Origin: an uncultured Clostridia bacterium
GTDB lineage: Bacteria; Bacillota; Clostridia; Christensenellales; Borkfalkiaceae
Length of the DNA: 64,000 nucleotides
Assembly: GCA_934248055.1 (NCBI GenBank)
Contig: CAKQKI010000006.1
Coordinates: forward strand, 1-64,000
Direction of reading: 5' to 3'
Program-made: the position numbers and the translations under genes
Shown here: piece by piece, positions 1 to 8,229 of the stretch
How the letters are laid out: each line of letters starts with the position of its first letter
Position numbering within the stretch: the stretch's first letter is position 1
Notes under the pieces: model-generated
The model's database searches: none
Seen by the model: the letters and a program-made list of their open reading frames with translations, nothing else
What the model was told of the DNA's origin: nothing

Positions 1-128
1 CGCAAAAATGCTTCGCACCGAAAAGAGCGCATTTTTTGATAATTTTTTACGAACGTGAGGGTTGCTGTACTGGACGTTTCTTTGCCCGAACGGTCGCGAA
101 AAATGGTGAAAAAGACGCCTTTTCGGTA

Positions 129-154
129 ATTAGTGATGACGAATGGAATCCCTA
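129..154. repeat. Dispersed intergenic repeat, family B, copy 1
   Basis: A 26-base stretch with core GATGACGAATGGAATCCCT. It recurs with one mismatch at 62272-62297 and with two mismatches over 19 bases at 35711-35729. All three copies lie just beyond gene 3' ends near terminator hairpins. No open frame is conserved. The function is unknown. Confidence 0.6.
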
Positions 155-158
155 TCAA

Positions 159-188
159 AAAGCGCGGAACAAAATCGTTCCGCGCTTC
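159..188 (-). terminator. Terminator of the antiporter gene
   Basis: An 11-bp perfect stem (AAGCGCGGAAC / GTTCCGCGCTT) with a 6-base loop. On the minus strand it is followed by a short T run. It sits about 65 bases past the stop codon of the antiporter gene. Confidence 0.75.
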
Positions 189-252
189 TTTAATTGTCGG
201 CAATAAGTAATCGGGTTCAAAATAAGAAGAGAATTCCGCTCGCCGTTACTTC

Positions 253-1545
253 CTATTTCAGCGTTTCTATCGAATCGTTTACCATAACGGTTTTTTCTTT
301 CACGAAACCGCTCGGGTCGTTATCGCCCCTGTAAAGCGCTTTCAGAAGTATGGGGGCAAGAACGGAACTTATCAAAACGAGCATTACTACGATTGTAAGA
401 TGCTGACCGTCCATAAGCCCCGACTTGATTCCTTTATCCGCAACTACGAGCGCAACTTCGCCGCGCGCTATCATTCCCGCGCCTATTCTCATACTGTCTT
501 TAAAACTGAATTTACAGCATTTTGCGGTAAGACCGCAGCCGATTATCTTTCCGAGTATTGCAAAGGCTACGAACGCGAGAGAAAACCATAAAAGATTAAG
601 GTTAAACCCGTCAAAACTGATTTTCATACCTATATGAGCAAAGAAAATAGGTCCGAAGAACGTGTACGAACTTACGGTAACTTTTTTATCCACGTACTCC
701 GCGCACCTGTGGTTGGTTGCGAGAACTACGCCCGCAATATACGCGCCCGTAATATCGGCAACGCCGAAAACCGCTTCGGCAACAACCGCGTAAATAAAAC
801 ACACCGCAAGAGAATAAACGGGTAGTCTGTGCGTTTCGGGGTGCTTTTTCGTAAGGTATTTAAAAAGTTTTGAAATCAGAATGCCGCCGGCAATCGCTAT
901 CACGAAATAAACGAGCATCCATAGTATCGAAATAACGGCGTTGCCGCTCGGATTTATCGCTCCGATAACTCCCGACGACGAACCGCCTTCGCCGCTTACG
1001 CTCATAAATACCGTAAGAACGATTATTCCGATAACGTCGTCTATGATAGCGGCGGAAACGATTATCGTTCCCACTTCGCCTTTAAGTTTTCCGAGTTCTC
1101 TCAGCGTTTCGACCGTTATGCCGACGCTCGTCGCGCACATAATAACGCCTATGAAAATCGACGCGAATATATCGGGATTATCGGGATAAACGAATATAAG
1201 ACCGACGACCGTTCCGAGTATAAGCGGAACGAGAACGCCGCCGAGCGCGACAAGGGTTGCCGTAAGTCCCGTGCGCTTGAGCGCGGAAAGATCCGTTTCA
1301 AGCCCCGCGCTGAATAAAACGAGTATAACGCCGATTTCGGAAAAAGTGTCTAAAATATCGGGTTTAATCGGAAAAACGCTGTTTTCGGGAATGATTTTTC
1401 CCCAAATCGCGCCGCCGAGAAGTATACCTGCAAGAATAAAACCGAGAACTTGCGGCAGACCGAGCCTGCGCATCAGCAGTCCTAAAAGTTTAGTCGATAC
1501 GAGTATTACCGCGATTGCGTAAATAACGAGTAGTTTATGGTCCAT
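253..1545 (-). CDS. Cation/proton antiporter, CPA2 (KefB/NapA-like) family
   Basis: A 430-residue inner-membrane protein with about 12 hydrophobic segments and the CPA2 layout. The Asp-Asp motif of the ion-binding site lies in AAIIDDVIGI (about residues 166-175), and GEVALVV lies in the second inverted-repeat half. Family members exchange Na+ or K+ for H+. It ends after the membrane domain with no cytosolic TrkA-N (RCK) domain, unlike full KefB/KefC, so glutathione or NAD gating is unlikely. The start is set by AAGGAAG placed 7 bases upstream. It is monocistronic, with its own terminator. The ion specificity cannot be read from sequence. Confidence 0.88.
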   Translation of the reverse strand: MDHKLLVIYAIAVILVSTKLLGLLMRRLGLPQVLGFILAGILLGGAIWGKIIPENSVFPIKPDILDTFSEIGVILVLFSAGLETDLSALKRTGLTATLVALGGVLVPLILGTVVGLIFVYPDNPDIFASIFIGVIMCATSVGITVETLRELGKLKGEVGTIIVSAAIIDDVIGIIVLTVFMSVSGEGGSSSGVIGAINPSGNAVISILWMLVYFVIAIAGGILISKLFKYLTKKHPETHRLPVYSLAVCFIYAVVAEAVFGVADITGAYIAGVVLATNHRCAEYVDKKVTVSSYTFFGPIFFAHIGMKISFDGFNLNLLWFSLAFVAFAILGKIIGCGLTAKCCKFSFKDSMRIGAGMIARGEVALVVADKGIKSGLMDGQHLTIVVMLVLISSVLAPILLKALYRGDNDPSGFVKEKTVMVNDSIETLK

Positions 1546-1661
1546 AATTCTTCCTTTAAGCCGACGGATTTTGCGTTTTGCCGCGGCTCAGTACCGAATA
1601 ATTATATAACTATAAACAAAAATTGTAAAGCAATTTAGCGAATTACGGGTTTTTATTCGAT

Positions 1662-1690
1662 TTGACTTGAATTTTTTGAAAGAATACGCT
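1662..1690 (+). promoter_or_regulatory. Candidate promoter for the acidic repeat protein
   Basis: TTGACT at 1662-1667, a 17-base spacer and TACGCT at 1685-1690. The predicted start near 1697 gives a leader of about 24 bases that contains the AAGGA ribosome site. Confidence 0.45.
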
Positions 1691-1720
1691 ATACTGTATC
1701 TATATAAGGATATATTGCCT

Positions 1721-2716
1721 ATGGATATTTTGGAAGAAAACCTTTTTAAAAACGGAGAAAGCAAAGAAAAAGCCGACGTCGAAACGGAAGTTCTGTTTAA
1801 AAACGCGTCTGCCGAAAATCTCGCTTACGAAGAGCCGTCTGACAACAAAAGCGGTTTTGACGTGCTTTTTAACGACGTTCCTTCGTTAAAAGAAGAATCT
1901 CTTGCCGCCGAAATTCATAAATCGGAAAATAAAGATTCCGACGTTGCTTCGGAAGTTTTATTCAAGTCGGGCGTGGAAGATATCGACGTCGGAGAGAACG
2001 TTAAAATCTCCGAAGAAAGCATCGATTTCAAAGAACCCGAAAAACCCGCGCTCGTCAGCGAAGAAGTGCTTTTCGGAAAAGAGAGCGAAGAACTCAGACC
2101 TTTTAACGACGACGAGCATATTATAGGCGACAGCGTGCTGAACGAAACGTCGTTCACGTCGGATACCCCGATCGCCAAAGACGGCGATTATTCTTACGCC
2201 GAAAAAGAAGAAGACGACGACGGCGCGTATCAACTCACTTTCGGCGATATAGGCGACGCGATAAACGAAATTCCCGACGAAACGTACGCTCCCGCTTACA
2301 GGAAGCGCAGTTTTGCCGAAAAGACGCTTGACGCCGAACCCGAAATTATCGAAAAATATCAGGAACTCAAAAATATTCTCATATCGTATAAGGGCGTAAA
2401 ATCGAGAGTTTCAAACGTTTACGATACTTTCAATAAGGGAAGGCTCGTTCTTGCAAAAATGGCGGTTACGGGTAAATCTTTAAAACTTTATCTTAATCTC
2501 GATTACGATAAAGTGGAAACGCGTTTGAAATGTAAATACGCGGGGGATAAAAAAGTATATGAAAAAGTTCCCGTTTTTTTAAGAATACGTTCGCCGCGTT
2601 CTTTCCGTAACGCAAAATATCTTATAAATCAACTTGCCGAATATCACGGGCTGACGGAGCGTAAAAACCAGAAAACCGTGGACGCGGTTGAAATTCTAAG
2701 GGAAAAAATGGATTGA
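1721..2716 (+). CDS. Acidic repeat protein with a conserved C-terminal domain of unknown function
   Basis: 331 residues. The ATG at 1721 is preferred because AAGGA lies 10 bases upstream; the longer frame has no such site. The N-terminal 200 residues are acidic and low in complexity, with a degenerate motif (ENLFKNG, EVLFKNA, DVLFNDV, EVLFKSG, EVLFGKE) every 25-45 residues, as expected for a disordered scaffold with short binding motifs. From about residue 205 there is a folded basic domain containing LISYKGVKSRVSNVYDTFNK and GKSLKLYLNLD. I recall similar domains at the C-termini of many Clostridia proteins, but I cannot name a family or function. No signal peptide or membrane segment is visible. 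Confidence 0.7.
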   Translation: MDILEENLFKNGESKEKADVETEVLFKNASAENLAYEEPSDNKSGFDVLFNDVPSLKEESLAAEIHKSENKDSDVASEVLFKSGVEDIDVGENVKISEESIDFKEPEKPALVSEEVLFGKESEELRPFNDDEHIIGDSVLNETSFTSDTPIAKDGDYSYAEKEEDDDGAYQLTFGDIGDAINEIPDETYAPAYRKRSFAEKTLDAEPEIIEKYQELKNILISYKGVKSRVSNVYDTFNKGRLVLAKMAVTGKSLKLYLNLDYDKVETRLKCKYAGDKKVYEKVPVFLRIRSPRSFRNAKYLINQLAEYHGLTERKNQKTVDAVEILREKMD

Positions 2717-2734
2717 TTATTTAAATCAAATATA

Positions 2735-2758
2735 AAAGCGGCGCGAGCCGCTTTTTTT
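2735..2758 (+). terminator. Rho-independent terminator
   Basis: Stem AAAGCGGC / GCCGCTTT with loop GCGA and a run of seven T, 18 bases after the stop at 2716. Confidence 0.9.
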
Positions 2759-2791
2759 GTTGTGTATTTTATATATCCGATAAAAATTTTT

Positions 2792-3526
2792 TTAAATTAT
2801 GTTTGTTCCTTCGGGAATGTAAACGCCGCTCGGAATTTCGTCGGTAACAACGAGATCGTAATCGGAAAGCATAGTCGTTCTGTAAGTTCCCCTTAAAGAA
2901 AATTTCGTGTGGTCGATAAGTAAAATTTTCTTTTCGCTTTTTAAAAACGCGGCTTGCTTTAATTCTTTGCCGTCTATCGACCTTTCAAACGCTCCGCCGT
3001 TCATTACCGCCGCGCACGACGCGATTGCAAGGTCGAAACTGAAATCGTCAAGTTGGCGAGTCGTCCAACTGCCCGTAGTCGAATTCGTGTTGAACTGCAC
3101 GCTGCCGCCGAGAAGAACGAGATTAACGTTGGGCTTTTTTGTGAGAGTCAGCGCGGCTTGGAGATTGTTCGTAACAACCGTTTTATGCGATAAATCCATT
3201 CTCTCCGTGAGAGCGAGAGCGGTAGACGAACTGTCTACGAACACCGTTTTGAAAAAGGGGATTTTCGTTAACGCTTTGGTTGCCACTTTTTCTTTTTCGC
3301 GCGGATTTTTTTCCATTCTGAAAAAAATGGATATTTCGTCGCTGCTTGCAGGCAGTATCGCTCCGCCGTGACTTCGCTCGATTAAGCCCATCTGCTCCAT
3401 TTCCGCCAAATCTCTGCGAATCGTCGCTTCGCTTACATATAAAGTTCCGGCAAGTTTGCTTACCCGTTCGCTCTTTTTTTCTTTTAAAAGGGATAAAATT
3501 CCGTTTTGTCTTTCCGTTAAAGCCAT
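2792..3526 (-). CDS. DeoR-family transcriptional regulator of the BMC operon
   Basis: 244 residues. The start at 3526 (MALTERQNGILSLL) follows AAGGAAACG; the frame extends further but without a better ribosome site. The N-terminal winged helix-turn-helix carries the DeoR signature (YVSEATIRRDLAEM). The C-terminal sugar-phosphate-sensing domain has VFVDSSSTALALTERM, VLLGGSVQ and LLIDHTKF. The family binds phosphorylated sugars or aldolase products, usually as repressors. It is divergent from the microcompartment operon across a 220-base gap, so I infer that it controls that operon, with a deoxysugar phosphate as the likely inducer. It has a strong promoter of its own. Confidence 0.9.
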   Translation of the reverse strand: MALTERQNGILSLLKEKKSERVSKLAGTLYVSEATIRRDLAEMEQMGLIERSHGGAILPASSDEISIFFRMEKNPREKEKVATKALTKIPFFKTVFVDSSSTALALTERMDLSHKTVVTNNLQAALTLTKKPNVNLVLLGGSVQFNTNSTTGSWTTRQLDDFSFDLAIASCAAVMNGGAFERSIDGKELKQAAFLKSEKKILLIDHTKFSLRGTYRTTMLSDYDLVVTDEIPSGVYIPEGTNII

Positions 3527-3567
3527 ATTTTCGTTTCCTTTGCGCGATTTTGCGCGTTTATGATTGA

Positions 3568-3596
3568 ATTGTATCATTTTAAAAGTCGTTTGTCAA
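3568..3596 (-). promoter_or_regulatory. Promoter of the DeoR regulator gene
   Basis: On the minus strand: TTGACA (3591-3596), exactly 17 bases, TACAAT (3568-3573). The predicted start is near 3561, 35 bases before the ATG. Confidence 0.8.
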
Positions 3597-3608
3597 CTTT
3601 TCGAACAT

Positions 3609-3640
3609 ATATGGAAAACAATCAGATAATATGGTAAAAT
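3609..3640 (+). promoter_or_regulatory. Candidate BMC operon promoter and DeoR operator
   Basis: Two direct repeats of ATATGG (3609-3614 and 3629-3634), each followed by an A-rich tract, lie 20 bases apart, about two helical turns. A TAAAAT -10 candidate is at 3635-3640 with no good -35, which suggests regulated initiation. DeoR proteins often bind direct repeats. This is inferred from position only. Confidence 0.35.
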
Positions 3641-3746
3641 ATATAAAAATGCAGGCGCGCGTTTAAAAACGCAAGCCGAAAACAGAAACGCCGCGGATTA
3701 TAATCGCGGTAAAAAAGGCAAAAATAACGATAAAGGAAGGTAGTTT

Positions 3747-4496
3747 ATGAAATCACCGTTTGAAATCAAAAAAGAAATTTGCGAAGTCGGTCACATTATT
3801 TACGACAAAGGTTTCGTCGCGGCAAACGACGGTAACATTTCGGTAAAAATCAACGACCATGAATTCTTTTGTACGCCCACCGGCGTATCGAAAGGCGCGC
3901 TCACTCCCGACATGATCATCAAAGTCGACGAGAACGGCAAAAAACTCGAAGGCAAACTCAATCCGTCGAGCGAAATCAAAATGCACATGCGCGTTTACAA
4001 AGAAAGACCCGACGTTAACGCCGTGGTTCACGCTCATCCGCCCATCGCTACTGCGTTTACGGTTGCAGACATTCCTCTCGATCAGTACATTCTTCCCGAA
4101 GCGGTACTCACGATAGGCGAAGTTCCCACGTGCGATTACGGAACGCCGTCCACTATGGAAATTCCCGATTCGCTCGAACCGTATATTCAGAGTCACGACG
4201 CGTTCCTTCTCCGCAATCACGGCGCGCTTACAGTAGGCTGCAACCTTACCCGCGCTCTCTTTATAATGGAAGAAGTGGAATTCAACGCAAAAATCTGCAA
4301 GTACGCAATGGAACTCGGCGCGGTACACGAAATACCCAACGCGCAACTTAAAAAACTTATGGATCTTCGCAAAAAGATGAATATTCCCGGTCGTCATCCC
4401 GGAATCGAAATCGAAGAACCACATCATACCGAATGCGGAAAAGAAGAACTTGTGGAAGAAATCACCCGCAAAGTGCTTGCCGCGCTCAATAAATAA
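3747..4496 (+). CDS. fucA: Class II aldolase, L-fuculose/rhamnulose-phosphate type, BMC cargo
   Basis: 249 residues of the class II aldolase/adducin family. It shows GNISVKI, PTGVSKGAL, the zinc-binding HAHPP motif (about residues 93-97) and RNHGALTVG with a further His ligand. Family members split L-fuculose 1-phosphate, or rhamnulose 1-phosphate, into dihydroxyacetone phosphate and L-lactaldehyde. The last 17 residues (EELVEEITRKVLAALNK) form a short amphipathic helix after a linker, typical of a BMC encapsulation peptide, so the enzyme is probably shell-bound. First gene of the operon, with ribosome site AAGGAAGG. A class II aldolase at this position is the mark of the fucose/rhamnose (GRM5) class of glycyl-radical microcompartments. 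Fucose isomerase and kinase are not in the window. Confidence 0.88.
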   Translation: MKSPFEIKKEICEVGHIIYDKGFVAANDGNISVKINDHEFFCTPTGVSKGALTPDMIIKVDENGKKLEGKLNPSSEIKMHMRVYKERPDVNAVVHAHPPIATAFTVADIPLDQYILPEAVLTIGEVPTCDYGTPSTMEIPDSLEPYIQSHDAFLLRNHGALTVGCNLTRALFIMEEVEFNAKICKYAMELGAVHEIPNAQLKKLMDLRKKMNIPGRHPGIEIEEPHHTECGKEELVEEITRKVLAALNK

Positions 4497-4510
4497 AAAC
4501 GGGAGTTATT

Positions 4511-5962
4511 ATGGCTTATAATTGGACCGACGCTCAGATAGACGAAGTCGTAAAATCCGTAGTCGAAACGCTCAAAGACTCCAAGCCTCAGGGCGAGTAC
4601 GGCGCTACGCATTACGGCGGCAGAAAGTTCGTCGGTATTTTCGAAGATATGAACGACGCTATAACCGCGGCTGCCGACGGATATAAACTTATCCGCGCAA
4701 TGTCGCTTAAAGAGCGTGAAAAAATTATAGATAAAATTCGCGAACTTACCCGCGCGGAAGCGCATATAATGGGCGCTCTCGGGGTTAAGGAAACGAAAAT
4801 GGGAAGAGTCGAGCATAAAACCGCAAAGCACCTTCTCGTTGCCGACAAAACGCCCGGCACGAGCGACATAACGGCAAGCGTAAAAACGGGCGATGACGGT
4901 CTTACTCTTACCGAAATGGCTCCGTTCGGAGTGGTGGGCAGCATAACGCCGTCGACTAACCCTTCGGAAACGGTAATATGCAACAGTATAGGAATGATTG
5001 CGGCGGGCAACGGCGTGGTGTTTAATCCCCACCCGCACGCCATAGCGACTTCGAATTACGCCGTAGATCTCGTAAACCGCGCGAGCGCGCTTGCGGGCGG
5101 ACCCGAAATACTCGTGGCGTCCGTTAAAAAACCCACGCTCGAAACGGCGCATATCATGTACGAACATCCGCTTATAAGACTTCTTGTATGCACGGGCGGA
5201 CCGGGAGTGGTAAAGAGCGTGTTGTCGAGCGGGAAAAAGGCTATAGGCGCGGGAGCGGGCAATCCCCCCGTAATCGTAGACGATACCGCCGATATTAAAA
5301 AGGCGGGTAAAGACATAATCGACGGTTGCAGTTTCGACAATAACCTTCCGTGTATCGCCGAAAAGGAAGTTTTCGCTTTTAACGGCATAGCGGACGAACT
5401 TATTTCGACAATGCTTGAAAACGGCGCGTACAAGATAAATATCGATCAGGCAAACAAACTTGCCGAAATCGTTCTTACGGAAGTTAAAAATCCCAAAACG
5501 GGGCTGGTTAAAAAAACCGTAAACCGCGAATGCGTAGGGCGCGACGCGAAAGTTCTTCTTGAAAAAATCGGCGTAAAAGTCGGCGACGAAGTCAGATGCA
5601 TAATCTGCGAAACGGACTTCAATCATCCTTTCGTTCAGAACGAACTTATGATGCCGATACTCCCCATCGTTCGCGTTTTCGATATAGACGAAGCCATCGA
5701 CCTTGCCGTAAAAGCGGAACACGGTTGCAGGCACACCGCGCACATGCACTCTAAAAACATCGATAATTTAACGCGGTTTGCAAGAGCAGTCGAAACGACT
5801 ATATTCGTTAAAAACGCTCCGTCGTACGCCGGGATAGGTTTCGGCGGCGAAGGACATACGACTTTCACTATCGCAGGTCCTACGGGCGAAGGTCTTACGA
5901 GCGCGAAAAGTTTCACAAGATCGCGCAGATGCGTGATGGTCGATAATTTCAGAATAATATAG
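4511..5962 (+). CDS. pduP: CoA-acylating aldehyde dehydrogenase, PduP-like, BMC cargo
   Basis: 483 residues. It oxidises propionaldehyde (or acetaldehyde) to the acyl-CoA with NAD+ and CoA. The catalytic Cys is at about residue 281 (NLPCIAEKE), preceded by the nucleotide-binding segment GAGAGNPP. GFGGEGHTTF near the C-terminus is typical of the PduP/EutE/AdhE group. The N-terminus (YNWTDAQIDEVVKSVVETL) is an amphipathic helix resembling known encapsulation peptides. Ribosome site GGGAG, 14 bases after the aldolase stop. It should act on propanal from the diol dehydratase and pass propionyl-CoA to PduL. Confidence 0.92.
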   Translation: MAYNWTDAQIDEVVKSVVETLKDSKPQGEYGATHYGGRKFVGIFEDMNDAITAAADGYKLIRAMSLKEREKIIDKIRELTRAEAHIMGALGVKETKMGRVEHKTAKHLLVADKTPGTSDITASVKTGDDGLTLTEMAPFGVVGSITPSTNPSETVICNSIGMIAAGNGVVFNPHPHAIATSNYAVDLVNRASALAGGPEILVASVKKPTLETAHIMYEHPLIRLLVCTGGPGVVKSVLSSGKKAIGAGAGNPPVIVDDTADIKKAGKDIIDGCSFDNNLPCIAEKEVFAFNGIADELISTMLENGAYKINIDQANKLAEIVLTEVKNPKTGLVKKTVNRECVGRDAKVLLEKIGVKVGDEVRCIICETDFNHPFVQNELMMPILPIVRVFDIDEAIDLAVKAEHGCRHTAHMHSKNIDNLTRFARAVETTIFVKNAPSYAGIGFGGEGHTTFTIAGPTGEGLTSAKSFTRSRRCVMVDNFRII

Positions 5963-5970
5963 GAGGCAAT

Positions 5971-7179
5971 ATGGAAATCAGTCAGCAGCAGGTTTCGGAT
6001 TTAGTCCGCAAAATACTCGGCGAAATGAACGGCGGCAACGGTCAGACGGCTTGCAAAAACGCCGAAATCCCCAAAACCGCAAGAGTGGCGATGCTTACAG
6101 CCGTTAAGACGATAGAAGTAAAAGAATTTCCCGTTCCGGAACTTACGGACAACGATATACTCGTAAAAGTGGAAGGTTGCGGCGTTTGCGGTACGGACGT
6201 GCATGAATGGAAAGGAGATCCTTTCGGAATTATTCCCGTCACGCTCGGTCACGAAGGCACGGGCGAGATCGTGTATCTCGGCAAAAACGTAAAAACCGAT
6301 ACCGCCGGTAAACCCATTAAGGTGGGCGATAAAATCGTAACGAGCGTTATAAGTTGCGGCGAATGTCAGATTTGCAGAAATCACCCGGCAAACACGAATC
6401 TTTGCGATCATCAGGGCGTATTCGGGCTTATTCCGCACAACGAAAAGCAGCCGTTGACCGGTTGGTTTTCGACGCATATTCTTATAAGGGGAAAGGGAGC
6501 CACGTATTTCGTGGTAAACGATCTCGATCTTCAGGAAAGAATGTTGCTCGAACTCTCGTGCGTATGCGTTCACGCTCTTAAAAGGGCGAACGGAACGGGG
6601 CTTATCAACTTTAACTCCAAAGTACTCGTTCAGGGTTTAGGTCCCGTAGGTCTTGTGATGATAAGCGTTTTACGGGCGGCGGGCATAAATCACATAATCG
6701 CGGTGGACGGTACTCCGAAGCGTCTTGAAATGGCAAGAAAACTCGGAGCAAAAACGATTATCAATTTCCGCGATTACAAAACGCTCGAAGAAAAAGTCAA
6801 TATCGTTAAAGGCGTTACCATGGGAAGCGGCGCAGACTTTGCTTTTCAGTGTACGGGCGCGCCTGCGGCGGCAAAGGATATTTACGAATATATCCGTCGC
6901 GGCGGCGGAATGTGCGAAATGGGCTTTTTCGTAAACAACGGCGAATACACCGTAAACCCGCACTTTGCAATGTGCAATAAAGAAATCAACCTTGTGGGTT
7001 CGTGGGATTACAGCGCAGACGATTATCCCACCACGATAGCCTTTCTCCGTCAGGCGAGAGAGATGAATATTCCCATAAAGGAACTTATAACTCATTCTTT
7101 CCCGCTCGATAAACTCAACGAAGCGATGGAAACAAACGTAAAGCAAGAAGGCATTAAAATCTGCTACGTTGCCGAGTGA
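5971..7179 (+). CDS. Zinc-dependent alcohol dehydrogenase, BMC cargo
   Basis: 402 residues of the medium-chain (MDR) family. The catalytic zinc site includes Cys73 in GCGVCGTDVHEW and the His-Glu of GHEGTGE. The structural zinc loop is CGECQICRNHPANTNLC. The Rossmann motif is VQGLGPVGLV. The first 20 residues (ISQQQVSDLVRKILGEM) form a predicted encapsulation helix not found on cytosolic MDR enzymes. It probably reduces propanal to 1-propanol, regenerating NAD+ in the lumen; lactaldehyde to 1,2-propanediol is the alternative. GRM loci more often use an iron-type PduQ, so the zinc type is a variation. Ribosome site AGGAGG. Confidence 0.88.
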   Translation: MEISQQQVSDLVRKILGEMNGGNGQTACKNAEIPKTARVAMLTAVKTIEVKEFPVPELTDNDILVKVEGCGVCGTDVHEWKGDPFGIIPVTLGHEGTGEIVYLGKNVKTDTAGKPIKVGDKIVTSVISCGECQICRNHPANTNLCDHQGVFGLIPHNEKQPLTGWFSTHILIRGKGATYFVVNDLDLQERMLLELSCVCVHALKRANGTGLINFNSKVLVQGLGPVGLVMISVLRAAGINHIIAVDGTPKRLEMARKLGAKTIINFRDYKTLEEKVNIVKGVTMGSGADFAFQCTGAPAAAKDIYEYIRRGGGMCEMGFFVNNGEYTVNPHFAMCNKEINLVGSWDYSADDYPTTIAFLRQAREMNIPIKELITHSFPLDKLNEAMETNVKQEGIKICYVAE

Positions 7180-7187
7180 GGCTCGAT

Positions 7188-7505
7188 ATGGCTCTCGGAA
7201 TGATAGAAGTTTTCGGCTTTTCTACGGCGATAGTCGTAGCCGATAAAATGGCTAAATCCGCCGACGTAAAAGTGGTTGCGATCGATAAAAACAAGCCTGC
7301 GGCGGGAGACAGCGCGAAAGTGCCTCTCGTAATGGCTATAAAAATCGAAGGCGACGCGGCGGCTGTGGAGTCGGCGATTGCGGCGGGTAAAGAAGAAGCG
7401 GAAAAACGACAACTTTATATAACCCATAAAGTCATAGCGCGGCAAAGCGAAGACGTTGAATGGTTTGCGCGGCTGAACGCGCTCGGGCGGGATAAATTAA
7501 GATAA
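7188..7505 (+). CDS. BMC-H shell protein, divergent, with C-terminal extension
   Basis: 105 residues; ATG at 7188, six bases after GTGAGG. The BMC fold is clear (ALGMIEVFGFSTAIVVADKM; GDAAAVESAIAAGKEEA). The loop that lines the hexamer pore in PduA (KIGSG) is replaced by a longer NKPAAGDSAKVPL segment. After the usual end comes a basic extension to the C-terminus (ARLNALGRDKLR). This suggests a specialised hexamer, perhaps with a different pore or an edge or interaction role. First shell gene, nine bases after the alcohol dehydrogenase. Confidence 0.82.
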   Translation: MALGMIEVFGFSTAIVVADKMAKSADVKVVAIDKNKPAAGDSAKVPLVMAIKIEGDAAAVESAIAAGKEEAEKRQLYITHKVIARQSEDVEWFARLNALGRDKLR

Positions 7506-7530
7506 TAAAAAATAAATTAAGATAATAAAT
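7493..7530 (+). repeat. 20-base tandem duplication over a stop codon
   Basis: The string ATAAATTAAGATAATAAA occurs at 7493-7510 and again at 7513-7530 (period 20). It spans the last codons and stop of the first shell gene and ends just before the AAGGAG of the next gene. It looks like a replication-slippage duplication. Confidence 0.75.
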
Positions 7531-7545
7531 AAGGAGATAAACAAT

Positions 7546-7824
7546 ATGTTGGAAGCATTAGGCATGGTTGAAACCAGAGGTTTGGTTGCGGCAATCGAAG
7601 CGGCGGACGCAATGGTCAAAGCGGCGAACGTAGTTTTAATCGGCAGCGAGAAAATCGGAAGCGGACTCGTAAGCGTTATGGTCCGCGGAGACGTAGGCGC
7701 GGTTAAAGCGGCGGTAGAAGCAGGCACGAACGCTGCTCAGGCGCTCGGCGAAGTTATCGCTACTCACGTTATTCCGAGACCGCACGCAGACGTTGAAAAA
7801 CTTCTTCCGAAAATCGAAAAATAA
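7546..7824 (+). CDS. pduA: BMC-H hexameric shell protein, PduA/PduJ type (copy 1)
   Basis: 92 residues, the canonical single Pfam BMC domain: EALGMVETRGLVAAIEAADA, pore loop KIGSG, VMVRGDVGAVKAAVEAG and HVIPRPHADVEKLLP. It should form the major flat hexagonal facets, with a small polar pore admitting propanediol. Ribosome site AAGGAG. Bases 7552-7808 are almost identical to 8233-8489 in the fourth shell gene (two synonymous differences in 257 bases). The two proteins differ only at the extreme N-terminus and the last residues (KIEK versus SIK). Confidence 0.96.
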   Translation: MLEALGMVETRGLVAAIEAADAMVKAANVVLIGSEKIGSGLVSVMVRGDVGAVKAAVEAGTNAAQALGEVIATHVIPRPHADVEKLLPKIEK

Positions 7825-7839
7825 TCGGAGAAATATAAA

Positions 7840-8112
7840 ATGAAGGCGATTGCTTTACTTGAAGTACAGGCTCTCGTTGCGGCTATAACGGGGCTTGACG
7901 CAATGGTCAAAGCGGCGAACGTGGAACTGATTCACGTTGAAAAAAGGCTCGGCGGCAGACTCGTTACGGTAGTCGTACAGGGCGAAGTATCGGCAGTTAC
8001 CGCAGCGCTCGAAGCGGGCGCGGCGGCGGCAGGCGAAGTCGGGAACGTAAAATGCAAAGAGATTATCCCTAATCCCCATCCCGACGTTATGAGATTTTTA
8101 ACAACGGGTTAA
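7840..8112 (+). CDS. BMC-H hexameric shell protein with an Arg-rich pore loop
   Basis: 90 residues. BMC domain with AIALLEVQALVAAITGLDAMVKAANVELI, VVVQGEVSAVTAALEAGAAAA and EIIPNPHPDVMRFL. The pore loop is RLGGR in place of the KIGSG of its neighbours, so the central pore should be more positive. That would suit anionic metabolites such as acyl phosphate, CoA or DHAP; this is inference. Sixteen bases follow the previous stop, with ribosome site CGGAG. Confidence 0.93.
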   Translation: MKAIALLEVQALVAAITGLDAMVKAANVELIHVEKRLGGRLVTVVVQGEVSAVTAALEAGAAAAGEVGNVKCKEIIPNPHPDVMRFLTTG

Positions 8113-8229
8113 AACGCGGTTATAGCGCGATTTTAAACGTTAACAGCGGGTACAAGGGTAATCCCGTAACGGCAATTAAGGCGGAAACGCTTTATATAAA
8201 AACAGTAATCTTTTAGGAGGATTAAACAA

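Noticed and set aside
2..58. A short frame ending in TGA at the window edge that might be the end of a gene
   Set aside because: Only 18 codons, no recognisable motif; cannot be told from chance.
4424..5749. A 441-codon open frame on the minus strand across the aldehyde dehydrogenase gene
   Set aside because: It is antisense to a clear PduP gene, has no ribosome site, and its Arg/Tyr/Phe-rich translation is typical of a GC-biased shadow frame.
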